Assembly (NCBI GenBank): GCA_002470135.1
Contig: DKNC01000003.1
Coordinates: forward strand, 4,367 to 43,156
Length of the DNA stretch: 38,790 bases
Reading direction: 5' to 3'
From: Actinobacteria bacterium UBA7398
GTDB lineage: Bacteria; Actinomycetota; Actinomycetes; Nanopelagicales; Nanopelagicaceae
Below, one piece after another: positions 1-8,529 of this stretch. The notes beneath the pieces were generated by a model. That model was not told the DNA's origin, made no database searches, and was given only the letters and a program-made list of their open reading frames with translations. Each line of letters begins with the position of its first letter. The stretch's first letter is position 1. The position numbers and the translations under genes were made by a program.

Positions 1-671
1 ATAAATCTGCAAAGGGCGGCGCCGATAGTGCCCGCGTTGGGTTATTTACCTATCCAATGTTGCAGGCAGCTGACATTCTTTTGTATCAGGCGCACTTTGT
101 TCCAGTGGGAGAAGATCAACGCCAACATATTGAACTAACTCGAGACCTAAGCCAACGTTTTAATTCTCGCTATGGTGAAACTTTTGTATTGCCGGAGGCC
201 TACATCATTAAGGGGTCCGCGAAAGTAAATGATCTACAAGAACCAACTTCCAAAATGAGTAAATCATCAGATTCTGTAGCAGGTGTAATAGATATAATGG
301 ATGCCCCGGAAATAAATGCTAAGAAGATTAAGAGCTCGGTAACCGATGCTGAGCGCGAAATTAGATTCGACGAGAAGAATAAAGCTGGAATATCCAATCT
401 ACTAACGATTTACGCTTCGTTAACTGGCAAATCTATTTCGGAGAGCGAAGCAGATTTTACTGGCAAAGGATATGGTGATTTCAAAAACGGAGTTGCTGAA
501 GTTGTGACTGAATATTTCGCACCTGTGCGAAAACGAACTTTAGAATTATTAGAAGATGAAGCTGGTCTATTAAAATTACTCAAAACTGGAAGCGAAAAAG
601 CTGAAGCCGTGGCCGCCCAAACCTTAACTAAAGTTTATGACGCAATGGGAGTTGTGCCGCGTGGCAAATAA
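1..671 (+). CDS. trpS: Tryptophanyl-tRNA synthetase, 3' part
   Basis: C-terminal about 222 residues of a class I aminoacyl-tRNA synthetase that charges tRNA-Trp in the cytoplasm. The frame is open from base 3, so the 5' end lies outside the window. Visible marks are the stretch LFTYPMLQAADILLYQ followed by VPVGEDQRQHIELTRD, both typical of TrpS, and the KMSKS signature (SKMSKSS, codons near 251-271) that binds ATP in the second half of the catalytic site. The tail is the usual alpha-helical anticodon-binding part. The stop overlaps the GTG start of the mutase gene by 11 nt, so the two are probably co-transcribed. The family assignment is secure; the N-terminal HIGH-type motif is not in the window. 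Confidence 0.96.
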   Translation, partial: KSAKGGADSARVGLFTYPMLQAADILLYQAHFVPVGEDQRQHIELTRDLSQRFNSRYGETFVLPEAYIIKGSAKVNDLQEPTSKMSKSSDSVAGVIDIMDAPEINAKKIKSSVTDAEREIRFDEKNKAGISNLLTIYASLTGKSISESEADFTGKGYGDFKNGVAEVVTEYFAPVRKRTLELLEDEAGLLKLLKTGSEKAEAVAAQTLTKVYDAMGVVPRGK

Positions 672-2223
672 GCACTTCAATTCAGAATCAGATATTCCAT
701 TCTCCGATACGCCGCGAGATATTCCACATGAAACTGCGGGAACTTTTCCATATACTCGCGGAATTTACGAGAGCATGTATAAAAATAAACCTTGGACGAT
801 GCGGCAATACGCGGGCTTTGGTAGCGCGGAAGAATCCAATAAGCGATATAAAGAATTGGTCGAAGCTGGCACCGGTGGGCTATCAGTTGCATTTGATCTA
901 CCAACCCAAATGGGGATGGATTCAGATGCGCCATTAGCGCTAGATGAAGTTGGCAAAGTTGGAGTCGCAATTGATTCACTTGCCGACATGCGCCGACTTT
1001 TTGATGGATTGCCGCTTGATAAAATTTCAACTTCAATGACGATAAATGCACCGGCTGCAATTTTGTTATTGATGTACCAATTAGTTGCCGAAGAGCGTGG
1101 CATCTCTAGTTCGGCGCTACAAGGCACAATTCAAAATGATGTGTTAAAAGAATATATCGCCCGTGGAACGTATATTTTTCCACCCGGCCCATCGCTCCGA
1201 TTGATCACCGACATTTTTAGCTATTGCCAAAAAGAATTACCAAAATGGAACACAATTTCTATATCTGGTTATCACATTGGCGAAGCTGGTGCGACCCCGG
1301 TGCAAGAAATAGCTTTTACGTTGAGCGATGCAATCGCTTATGTAAAAGCAGCTGTGGCTGCTGGGTTAGATGTAGATGATTTCGCACCTAGGCTTTCGTT
1401 TTTCTTTGTATCCCGCACCACCCTGATCGAAGAAGTAGCTAAATTCCGAGCCGCTCGCCAAGTTTGGGCACGAATTATGAAAGATAAATTTGGCGCTAAG
1501 TCTGAAAAATCGATGCAACTTAGATTTCATACCCAGACTGCGGGCGTCCAACTAACCGCCCAACAACCTGAAGTAAATTTGGTTCGGGTCACAATTCAAG
1601 CCCTCGCTGCAACATTAGGCGGTACCCAATCACTTCACACAAACTCATTTGATGAAGCACTTGCGCTTCCAAGCGATAAAGCGGCGCGATTAGCGCTTCG
1701 AACCCAACAAGTTATTGCTAACGAAACTGATATAACAAAAGTTGTGGATCCATTCGCTGGCTCATACGTGGTGGAGAACTTAACCGCTGATCTGGTTAAA
1801 GAGATTGAAGCGCTAATTGGAAAAATTGAAAAAATAGGTGGCGCAGTAGCCGCAATTGAAACCGGCTTTCAAAAACGCGAAATCGAAAATAGCGCTTATA
1901 AAATTTCGCAAGAAATTGATAATAAAGAACGGATAATTGTCGGCGTAAATGATTTTGTCACACAAAATGATCTTGCTCCGAACCTACATAAATTAGACCC
2001 AGAAGTAGGCAACGAACAACGTAAGCGATTGGCAGAACATCGCGCTAACCGGAAGAACGATGAAGTATTAAATTCGTTAGCTGAGATTACCCGCGTAGCT
2101 AGCGGCTCGGAGAATGTGATGCCAGCCTTGAAATTTGCGATTAAAGCAGGAGCTACTGTGGGAGAAATTTGCGACGCGTTACGAAAAGTGTGGGGCGTAT
2201 ACCGTTCAAGCGAAGCGTTTTAA
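661..2223 (+). CDS. Methylmalonyl-CoA mutase, large (catalytic) subunit without B12 domain
   Basis: 520-residue TIM-barrel half of a coenzyme B12-dependent acyl-CoA mutase, which interconverts methylmalonyl-CoA and succinyl-CoA. Seen: GLSVAFDLPTQ, GTIQNDVLKEY, SISGYHIGEAGAT and RFHTQTAGVQLTAQQP. Tyr50 (in RQYAGF) and Arg168 (in EYIARGTYIF) line up with Tyr89 and Arg207 of the Propionibacterium enzyme, which hold the substrate carboxylate; isobutyryl-CoA mutases have Phe and Gln there, so a methylmalonyl-type (or ethylmalonyl-type) substrate is favoured. The protein stops before any DxHxxG cobalamin domain, so it needs a separate small subunit that is not in this window. GTG 661 is preferred over ATG 637 because GGGAG at 647-651 sits 9 nt upstream. 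It overlaps trpS and lies 4 nt before the next gene. Confidence 0.9.
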   Translation: MANKHFNSESDIPFSDTPRDIPHETAGTFPYTRGIYESMYKNKPWTMRQYAGFGSAEESNKRYKELVEAGTGGLSVAFDLPTQMGMDSDAPLALDEVGKVGVAIDSLADMRRLFDGLPLDKISTSMTINAPAAILLLMYQLVAEERGISSSALQGTIQNDVLKEYIARGTYIFPPGPSLRLITDIFSYCQKELPKWNTISISGYHIGEAGATPVQEIAFTLSDAIAYVKAAVAAGLDVDDFAPRLSFFFVSRTTLIEEVAKFRAARQVWARIMKDKFGAKSEKSMQLRFHTQTAGVQLTAQQPEVNLVRVTIQALAATLGGTQSLHTNSFDEALALPSDKAARLALRTQQVIANETDITKVVDPFAGSYVVENLTADLVKEIEALIGKIEKIGGAVAAIETGFQKREIENSAYKISQEIDNKERIIVGVNDFVTQNDLAPNLHKLDPEVGNEQRKRLAEHRANRKNDEVLNSLAEITRVASGSENVMPALKFAIKAGATVGEICDALRKVWGVYRSSEAF

Positions 2224-2227
2224 CCAG

Positions 2228-3247
2228 ATGCAAACCAAACTTGCTCGGGTAGTGATTGCATTTTCGCTTTTAGCTTTCCTGATTGCACCAACCAGAACTT
2301 ATGCAGCTAGCACCGCTCAAATTCCAGTAAAAATTGCAGTTGCGTTAGAGGTTGGTGGCTTAGGCGATAATTCCTTTAATGATGCGGTGGTGACCGCACT
2401 CCGAGCAGCCCAACAGAAATATAAAATTTCCGATTCCTATATCCGAGTAGTTCCTACCGATGGCACTCCGGCCGATCGCTTTTCTCGATTAAAATTCTTA
2501 GCTAAAGCCGGATATGGATTAATAATTGCAATCGGTGCCGATTATGCGCCAGCTATAAAAAGAGCCACTATTGAATTCCCGGATGTTCAATACGCTTTAG
2601 TAAATAGCAGCACAGTTGCAAGCATGAATGTATCGTGTTTGGTTTTTGCGGAAGCTGAGGCAGCGTTTATCGCTGGAGTTGTTGCTGCCACATCGAGCAC
2701 TTCTGGAAAAGTTGCATATGTAAGCGATACCAGCGAAAGTCAATTGCGTTTATATAATAGTTTTAAACTCGGTGTCGCATTTGGAAATAAGAAAGTGCGA
2801 ACCACGTTAGTTTCGTTCACAGATTCTGCCATCGATTTGAACAACGCAATTGCTAATGGTGTTGATTTAATTTACTCAACCCGATTAATTGATGGCGAAG
2901 TGCTGAATTTAGTTGCTAAAGCTAATCTAAAGAAACGCAAAGTTTGGTTAATTGCACAATCTCCAGATCAATATTATGCAAAGTTGCCTACTGCTAAGAA
3001 GGAAATTTTAGTAACACTTGATAAACGAATTGATCATGCAATTACCGATGTAATAACGTTGGCACTAACTGGTGGATCTATTCTAGGATTTGTTGATGAA
3101 ACAACATCAATTTATGGCAAGGTATATAACTTCAGTAATTCTGGTCTGAATTTGAGTTATCTAAACCCAGTGACCGCTGCCACAAAAACTACGGTAAGTC
3201 GCGCGATCGCCCAGATCAAGAGCGGTAAAGTTTCAACTATAGGTTGA
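2228..3247 (+). CDS. Secreted BMP-family substrate-binding protein without lipobox
   Basis: 339-residue periplasmic-binding-type protein of the BMP/PnrA family, whose members bind nucleosides for ABC import. Family marks: EVGGLGDNSFNDAV near the mature N-terminus, FAEAEAAFIAGVVAA, and GKVAYVSD in the second lobe. The N-terminus (LARVVIAFSLLAFLIAP) is a signal peptide that appears to end at TYA-AS, a signal peptidase I site; there is no lipobox cysteine, unlike the paralogue just downstream. The TAA of the mutase gene and ATG 2228 are 4 nt apart, so it probably rides on the trpS-mutase transcript; no strong Shine-Dalgarno is visible. An earlier in-frame start inside the mutase gene would add non-signal sequence and is unlikely. 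The ligand is unknown; a nucleoside is inferred from family and neighbours. Confidence 0.82.
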   Translation: MQTKLARVVIAFSLLAFLIAPTRTYAASTAQIPVKIAVALEVGGLGDNSFNDAVVTALRAAQQKYKISDSYIRVVPTDGTPADRFSRLKFLAKAGYGLIIAIGADYAPAIKRATIEFPDVQYALVNSSTVASMNVSCLVFAEAEAAFIAGVVAATSSTSGKVAYVSDTSESQLRLYNSFKLGVAFGNKKVRTTLVSFTDSAIDLNNAIANGVDLIYSTRLIDGEVLNLVAKANLKKRKVWLIAQSPDQYYAKLPTAKKEILVTLDKRIDHAITDVITLALTGGSILGFVDETTSIYGKVYNFSNSGLNLSYLNPVTAATKTTVSRAIAQIKSGKVSTIG

Positions 3248-3376
3248 GTGTTTGCTAAGTTGTAACAATAAATCGCACCTCATCCCGCTTAAAGGTTTGG
3301 CGTGGGCGATAAGGTATGCCAACAAATTAATCCCGTAATTGAAGCCGTATTCGAAGCGGTTTTCGATGGGATTCTC

Positions 3377-3382
3377 AGGAGG
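3377..3382 (+). promoter_or_regulatory. Strong Shine-Dalgarno deciding the TTG start of the BMP lipoprotein
   Basis: A full AGGAGG lies 6 nt before TTG 3389. It selects this rare start codon over the in-frame ATG at 3302. The TTG start also places a proper lipoprotein signal peptide at the N-terminus. Confidence 0.85.
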
Positions 3383-3388
3383 AATACA

Positions 3389-4459
3389 TTGAAGAAGTCA
3401 TTATTAACCGGATCGATTAAGGCGATTGCTGCAGTAGCTGCTTTAACACTGCTAGCAAGTTGTTCTTCATCATCAGACAGTGCTGCAAAAGTAAAAGCTT
3501 GTTTAGCTCTTGATACTGGTGGTGTTGATGACAAGTCATTCAACGCTTCAGCATGGGCTGGCGCACAAGCTGCAGAAGCAGCTGGCGCAGAAGTTAAATA
3601 TCTTGCTGCAACTTCAGATGCAGATTACGCACCAAATATTAAGAAGCTTGTAGACGAGGGTTGCAACATCGTTATTGGTGTTGGTTTCTTAATTAATGGC
3701 GCAATTGTAGATGCTGCAAAAGCTAATCCAGATACCAAGTTCGCAATCGTTGACCAAGACGGTAAAGACCATGGTCCAGCTGGAGATCAATACCCAGGTG
3801 CAGTCATTGACAACCTACAGGGAATTGAATTCGCAACTAACCAAGCAGCATTCCAAGCTGGCTACCTTGCAGCTGGATATTCAAAGACCGGAAAAGTTGC
3901 AACATACGGCGGATTAAATATTCCACCAGTTAGCATCTTCATGGACGGCTTTGCTCGCGGCGTTGCTTACTACAACACTGTAAAAGGTAAAAAAGTTGTT
4001 GTACTCGGATGGGATGTTGCTAAGAAAGACGGAACATTCGTTGGTGGTTTCTCGGATCAAGCAAAAGCACTTCAGATCTCAAAGAATTTTGAGCAACAAG
4101 GTGCAGATGTGATTTTCCCAGTAGCTGGTGGCCTTGGTGCTGCAACAGCTAACCAATCAATGACTGGCAAGAAGTCTGTAACTATCTGGGTTGACTCAGA
4201 TGGTTTCGTACAGGCTCCACAATTTGCTTCAGTCCTACTTACATCAGTTGTAAAGGGTGTCGGAACCTCAGTAACAGCAGCTATTCAATCTGTTATTGAT
4301 GGCAACTTCTCCGCAACTAACTATCTAGGTACTTTGGAAAACCAAGGAACATTCTTGGCTCCGTACCATGATTTGGAATCAACAGTTGATGCCGCATTGG
4401 CAGCAGAAGTTGAACAACTTGGTGCAGATATCACTTCTGGAAAAGTTGCGGTTTCCTAA
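3389..4459 (+). CDS. BMP-family nucleoside-binding lipoprotein of ABC transporter
   Basis: 356-residue lipid-anchored solute-binding protein that should capture nucleosides outside the membrane and deliver them to the ATPase and permeases encoded next. The start is TTG 3389. The signal peptide KKSLLTGSIKAIAAVAALTLLASC ends in lipobox LASC with Cys25, followed by a Ser linker. Family marks are LDTGGVDDKSFNASAW, VDEGCNIVIGVGF, IEFATNQAAFQAGYLAAG and GFARGVAYYN. Codon choice differs from its neighbours: by hand count only 2 GCG alanine codons and 12 TTC against 3 TTT, as expected for a very highly expressed gene. A hairpin terminator follows directly, so most transcripts probably stop before the ATPase gene. 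Family is certain; nucleoside specificity is inferred from context (cdd, deoA, add). Confidence 0.92.
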   Translation: MKKSLLTGSIKAIAAVAALTLLASCSSSSDSAAKVKACLALDTGGVDDKSFNASAWAGAQAAEAAGAEVKYLAATSDADYAPNIKKLVDEGCNIVIGVGFLINGAIVDAAKANPDTKFAIVDQDGKDHGPAGDQYPGAVIDNLQGIEFATNQAAFQAGYLAAGYSKTGKVATYGGLNIPPVSIFMDGFARGVAYYNTVKGKKVVVLGWDVAKKDGTFVGGFSDQAKALQISKNFEQQGADVIFPVAGGLGAATANQSMTGKKSVTIWVDSDGFVQAPQFASVLLTSVVKGVGTSVTAAIQSVIDGNFSATNYLGTLENQGTFLAPYHDLESTVDAALAAEVEQLGADITSGKVAVS

Positions 4460-4501
4460 ACGAAATCAGCTACAAACCAGTAGTAACTAAGCAGTAAGAA
4501 T

Positions 4502-4538
4502 TAAGCTGGGCGGGTTTTTAACTCGCCCAGCTTATTTT
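4502..4538 (+). terminator. Rho-independent terminator between binding protein and ABC ATPase
   Basis: A 13-bp stem (4502-4514 with 4522-4534; one G-T wobble) has a TTTTTAA loop and is followed by TTTT at 4535-4538. It lies 42 nt after the BMP lipoprotein stop and 39 nt before the ATPase start. If read-through is partial, it would set the binding protein well above the membrane components, which is a common arrangement in ABC importers. Confidence 0.85.
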
Positions 4539-4577
4539 CGTATAGGTTAGGGATTAAGAAATGGACGAAAGGTAAAA

Positions 4578-6089
4578 GTGTCAGTCGAATTGCGTGGTAT
4601 TACCAAGAGTTTTGGTGCGCTAATTGCTAACGATGGCATTGATCTTCGGGTTGAGACCGGCGAAATCCACGCAATCCTCGGTGAAAACGGTGCCGGTAAA
4701 TCAACTTTAATGAACATTCTTTATGGTCTATTAGCCCCTGATAGTGGCCAGATTTTAGTAGATGAAAAACCCATCACAATCTCCGAACCGAGCGATGCAC
4801 TTGCTGCCGGAATTGGCATGGTGCACCAACATTTTATGTTGATTCCAGTATTTACAGTTGCTGAAAATATCGTGCTCGGACATGAAAAAATCAATGGGCT
4901 TGGCGTACTTAACCTAGAACAAGCTCGGTCAGAGATTGCTCGAATTTCTAAAGAATTTAATTTTGATGTAGATCCAGATGCCGTGGTTGAAACTTTACCG
5001 GTCGGAATCCAGCAGCGCGTGGAGGTTATTAGAGCGCTAATTTATAAGGCAAAAGTTTTAATTTTAGATGAACCAACCGCGGTTCTCACTCCGCAAGAAA
5101 CTGATGAGCTTCTTCAAGTAATGAAGAACTTAAAAAAGCAAGGTACTTCAATTATATTTATCACGCATAAATTGCGGGAAGTGAAAGAAGCTGCGGATCG
5201 AATCACGATAATTCGCCGAGGCAAAGTTGTCGGTACTGCCTTACCTTCGGCTACTCAAGAAGAGTTAGCTTCACAAATGGTTGGCCGCCCGGTAGATCTA
5301 ACTATGAATAAAAATCCAGCGAAAATCGGATCCGATCTACTTTCGATATCTAATTTAGTAGTAACTGATAGCACCGGACGCGAGCTATTACATAACATTT
5401 CCTTGGATGTTCGAGCTGGTGAAATTGTTGCGGTGGCTGGCGTTCAAGGTAATGGTCAAACCGAATTGGCCCGCGCGATCTTAAATTTAGAGGAACATGT
5501 TTCGGGTTCGATTTTGGTCGATGGAAAAAATATTGTTGGTGAAACTGTGCGAGGCTCACTCCATTCAGGGGTTGCTTTTATCCCAGAATCTAGAGAGCTA
5601 GATGGTTTAATTGGATCGTTTTCAATCGCGGAAAATTTGATTCTTGATACCTACGACTTAGCGCCGAATGCAAAAGGGCTACTAATGAGTCCTAGTACGA
5701 TAAAAAGCCAAGCCGAAAAACGCATTGCTGAATTTGATATTCGAAGCCAAGGCGCCAGCGAACTAGTTTCATCGCTATCTGGCGGCAATAAACAGAAAGT
5801 TGTGTTGGCGCGCGAGCTCTCGCGTCCGGTGAAAGTCGTAGTTGCTTCACAACCAACTCGCGGCTTAGATGTTGGCTCGATTGAATTTGTTCACGAAAAA
5901 ATTGTGCAAGAACGCGATGCTGGTCGAGCTGTGCTTTTATTCAGTACCGAACTTGATGAAGTCTTTGCGCTAGCAGATCGAATAGCAGTTATGTATCGAG
6001 GCGCCATCATCGACATAGTTCCAGCTTCAATTTCACGGAGCGATCTTGGGTTATTAATGGCTGGTATAAAGCCAAAGGTAAATTCATGA
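4578..6089 (+). CDS. Nucleoside ABC transporter, duplicated ATP-binding protein
   Basis: 503-residue cytoplasmic ATPase with two ABC domains, as in the BMP/ribose-type importers (NupO/YufO-like). Domain 1 has Walker A GENGAGKST (residues about 36-44), a Q-loop HQHFM and Walker B VLILDEPTAVLTP, but a poor signature (LPVGIQQRVEV). Domain 2 has a degenerate Walker A (GVQGNGQTE, lacking the lysine), a good signature SLSGGNKQKVVLARE and a Walker B-like VVVASQPTRGLDVGSIE. So each domain carries complementary defects, leaving one fully canonical ATP site, as usual in this family. GTG 4578 has GAAAGG 5 nt upstream. The stop overlaps the first permease by 4 nt (ATGA). Confidence 0.94.
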   Translation: MSVELRGITKSFGALIANDGIDLRVETGEIHAILGENGAGKSTLMNILYGLLAPDSGQILVDEKPITISEPSDALAAGIGMVHQHFMLIPVFTVAENIVLGHEKINGLGVLNLEQARSEIARISKEFNFDVDPDAVVETLPVGIQQRVEVIRALIYKAKVLILDEPTAVLTPQETDELLQVMKNLKKQGTSIIFITHKLREVKEAADRITIIRRGKVVGTALPSATQEELASQMVGRPVDLTMNKNPAKIGSDLLSISNLVVTDSTGRELLHNISLDVRAGEIVAVAGVQGNGQTELARAILNLEEHVSGSILVDGKNIVGETVRGSLHSGVAFIPESRELDGLIGSFSIAENLILDTYDLAPNAKGLLMSPSTIKSQAEKRIAEFDIRSQGASELVSSLSGGNKQKVVLARELSRPVKVVVASQPTRGLDVGSIEFVHEKIVQERDAGRAVLLFSTELDEVFALADRIAVMYRGAIIDIVPASISRSDLGLLMAGIKPKVNS

Positions 6090-7264
6090 GCAAATTGAAA
6101 AATTATTTAGACGACACTTTAAAATCAATTACGCTTCCGTTGTTAGCTTTCTTTTTAGCTATTCTCTCTGGCGGTCTTTTAATAGCTTTTTCAGATCCAA
6201 AAATTTATAAACTTTGGAAGTCGCCACTTGAGTTTCTAGGAACTGGGTTCGCTTCAGCTGGACACGCATATTTGGCATTAATACAAGGATCAATTTTTGA
6301 TGGAAATTTAACTTCAAAGAATTTCTTACTTGGTTTTTATCCGCTCTCCGAAACTTTTGTGGTGGCAGCGCCGCTAATTTTGACTGGGCTTTCCGTAACC
6401 CTTGCCTTTAGAGCCGGACTTTTCAATATTGGAGCGCAAGGTCAATTTATATTTGGCGCTATCGGAGCTTCATATGTTGGTTTCCATTACAACTTGCCGC
6501 CCGTTATTCATGCGCTAGCTGCAATTCTCGGAGCAATAGTTTTGGCGGGACTTTGGGGTGGCCTGGTTGGTTTCTTAAAAGCCCGTACCGGTGCGCACGA
6601 AGTTATCGTGACAATCATGTTGAATTACATCTCGATATATTTCTTGCTCTGGTTATTAAGTACCCAAACTTTCTTACGTAAAGGCAGACAAGACCCAATC
6701 GCTCCACCTGTGAATGAAACTGCACGCCTACCAAAGATATTTGGGATGGACTATCGGATTAACCTGGGAATTTTTATTGCACTGGGCGTAGCTTATTTAA
6801 TTCACATATTGCTAACTCGAACTACCTGGGGATTCCAATTCAGATCGGTTGGCGCAAATACGCTCGCTGCTAAAACTGCTGGGATGTCAGTTCCATTTGT
6901 AATGACATCGGTAATGGTTATTTGTGGCGGCTTAGCTGGTTTAGGCGGCGCGGTACAAGTATTGGGAAGTGAATACGCGCTAACGGCTGGGGTGGCTGGC
7001 TCTTTTGGCTTTGATGCAATCACAGTTGCCTTATTAGGTCGCGCTAAGCCGCTCGGAACAGTATTAGCAGCCCTTTTATTTGGCGCATTAAGAGCTGGTG
7101 GTTTAACGATGCAAGCGAATACAACCACTCCGATTGATATTGTTTTGGTAATTCAAGCGTTGGTAGTTCTTTTCATCGCCGCCCCCGCGATGGTCCGTGC
7201 AATATTTAGATTGAAAAACGTTAAATCTAGTTCCGACATGGCCGCGAAAGGTTGGAACGGATGA
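6086..7264 (+). CDS. Nucleoside ABC transporter permease 1
   Basis: 392-residue inner-membrane permease of the BPD_transp_2 group that partners BMP-family binding proteins (NupP/YufP-like). There is a first membrane span at about residues 17-34, a soluble loop, then about eight more hydrophobic segments. The conserved loop RAGLFNIGAQGQFIFG and the cytoplasmic coupling stretch FKARTGAHEVIVTIMLNY are characteristic of the family. It starts on ATGA overlapping the ATPase stop and ends on another ATGA overlapping permease 2, so translational coupling is likely. Family is certain; the exact substrate is inferred from the deaminase and phosphorylase genes behind it. Confidence 0.93.
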   Translation: MSKLKNYLDDTLKSITLPLLAFFLAILSGGLLIAFSDPKIYKLWKSPLEFLGTGFASAGHAYLALIQGSIFDGNLTSKNFLLGFYPLSETFVVAAPLILTGLSVTLAFRAGLFNIGAQGQFIFGAIGASYVGFHYNLPPVIHALAAILGAIVLAGLWGGLVGFLKARTGAHEVIVTIMLNYISIYFLLWLLSTQTFLRKGRQDPIAPPVNETARLPKIFGMDYRINLGIFIALGVAYLIHILLTRTTWGFQFRSVGANTLAAKTAGMSVPFVMTSVMVICGGLAGLGGAVQVLGSEYALTAGVAGSFGFDAITVALLGRAKPLGTVLAALLFGALRAGGLTMQANTTTPIDIVLVIQALVVLFIAAPAMVRAIFRLKNVKSSSDMAAKGWNG

Positions 7265-8529
7265 GTAAGGTTTCTAAATTAACGCCAATTCAAAAACGTC
7301 GCCAACGCGGTGCTTTTACTCTTTTGATTTTATCGATTGGATCCTTAATTGGTTTTGGCGCACTCCAAAAACAGAGCGCGCCGGTTACCTATAAATTTGT
7401 ATTAGAAAAAGAGTGGATTGCAATTAACGAGTGGACCTTAGATTCCCGAACCGGATCTTATGGATTTAGTATCGCGGCTCTACTTTTTTCAATTTGGGCA
7501 TTCATCCAATTCCGCAGAAATAAGAAAATCCAACTACAGAGCGCGCTCGGTGGTTTCGCAATCCTGATGGCATTTTTATGTTGGGCGGCCAGCGGCAAAA
7601 TGATTCCGTTTACTGGATTATTGCAAGGAGCGTTACTGCTTTCAGTACCGCTAATTTTCGGCGCCATGGCTGGTGTGCTTTGCGAACGATCTGGGGTAAT
7701 TAACATTGCAATCGAAGGCCAATTACTAGCCGGCGCATTTGCCGCGGGCGTGGTCGCGAGCCTTACTCAAAACACCACTTGGGGCTTGATTGTTGCCCCA
7801 TTAGCCGGCGCGCTAATCTCGTTAATTTTGGCGGTCTTCGCGATCAAATTCTCAATCGATCAAGTAATTCTTGGTTTCGTAATAAATGTACTAGTAATTG
7901 GCATGACTAATTTCTTGTATAAGAAGCTATTGATTCCTTATCAAAATACTTGGAATTCCGGCCCAATTCTCACGCCAATCGAAATCCCGATCCTTAGTAA
8001 AATTCCATTACTTGGTCCAATTTTCTTCAATCAAACAATTATTGTTTATCTGATGTATTTAATTGTTGCGGTAATCCACTTGTCACTTTTCAAAACTCGT
8101 TGGGGACTTAGAACTCGAGCCGTAGGCGAGCACCCAACTGCAGCTGACTCGGTCGGCATAAAAGTAAATAATTTGCGATTCCGAAATGTAATCTTTGCTG
8201 GATTAGTTGCTGGCCTTGGTGGTGCTTATTTTACAGTTGGTGCGGTTGGCGCATTCGGTAAAGAGATGACCGCTGGAAAAGGTTTTATCGCTTTAGCGGC
8301 GCTAATTTTTGGAAGATGGAGCCCACTTGGCGCTGTGATGGCTGCGCTCTTATTTGGATTTGCCGATAATTTACAAGGGATTCTTTCAATAACTGGAACC
8401 CCAATTCCAAGTGAGTTCATGTTGATGGCGCCATACATTGCTACCATAATTGCGGTGACTGGATTTGTTGGGCGGGTACGTGCGCCAGCAGCAGACGGTA
8501 TTCCATATAACAGAGGTGGATCACATTAA
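7261..8529 (+). CDS. Nucleoside ABC transporter permease 2
   Basis: 422-residue second permease (NupQ/YufQ-like). The core is marked by GVLCERSGVINIAIEGQLLAGA and by VGEHPTAADSVGIKV. It carries about 110 extra residues at the N-terminus holding about three hydrophobic spans before the core domain, so it is longer than the roughly 310-residue Bacillus type; from memory such long forms occur in actinobacteria. ATG 7261 is chosen over the in-frame TTG 7252 because it makes a 4-nt ATGA overlap with permease 1 and leaves GAAAGG at a normal distance. The stop TAATG overlaps the cdd start by 1 nt, tying uptake to nucleoside deamination. Confidence 0.92.
   Translation: MSKVSKLTPIQKRRQRGAFTLLILSIGSLIGFGALQKQSAPVTYKFVLEKEWIAINEWTLDSRTGSYGFSIAALLFSIWAFIQFRRNKKIQLQSALGGFAILMAFLCWAASGKMIPFTGLLQGALLLSVPLIFGAMAGVLCERSGVINIAIEGQLLAGAFAAGVVASLTQNTTWGLIVAPLAGALISLILAVFAIKFSIDQVILGFVINVLVIGMTNFLYKKLLIPYQNTWNSGPILTPIEIPILSKIPLLGPIFFNQTIIVYLMYLIVAVIHLSLFKTRWGLRTRAVGEHPTAADSVGIKVNNLRFRNVIFAGLVAGLGGAYFTVGAVGAFGKEMTAGKGFIALAALIFGRWSPLGAVMAALLFGFADNLQGILSITGTPIPSEFMLMAPYIATIIAVTGFVGRVRAPAADGIPYNRGGSH

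Noticed and set aside
3302..3388. N-terminal extension of the BMP lipoprotein from ATG 3302
   Set aside because: It would place 29 non-hydrophobic residues before the lipoprotein signal peptide, while TTG 3389 has a perfect AGGAGG at 6 nt.
7252..7260. TTG start of permease 2, three codons upstream
   Set aside because: The ATG at 7261 gives the 4-nt ATGA coupling seen at the preceding junction and a better spaced ribosome site.
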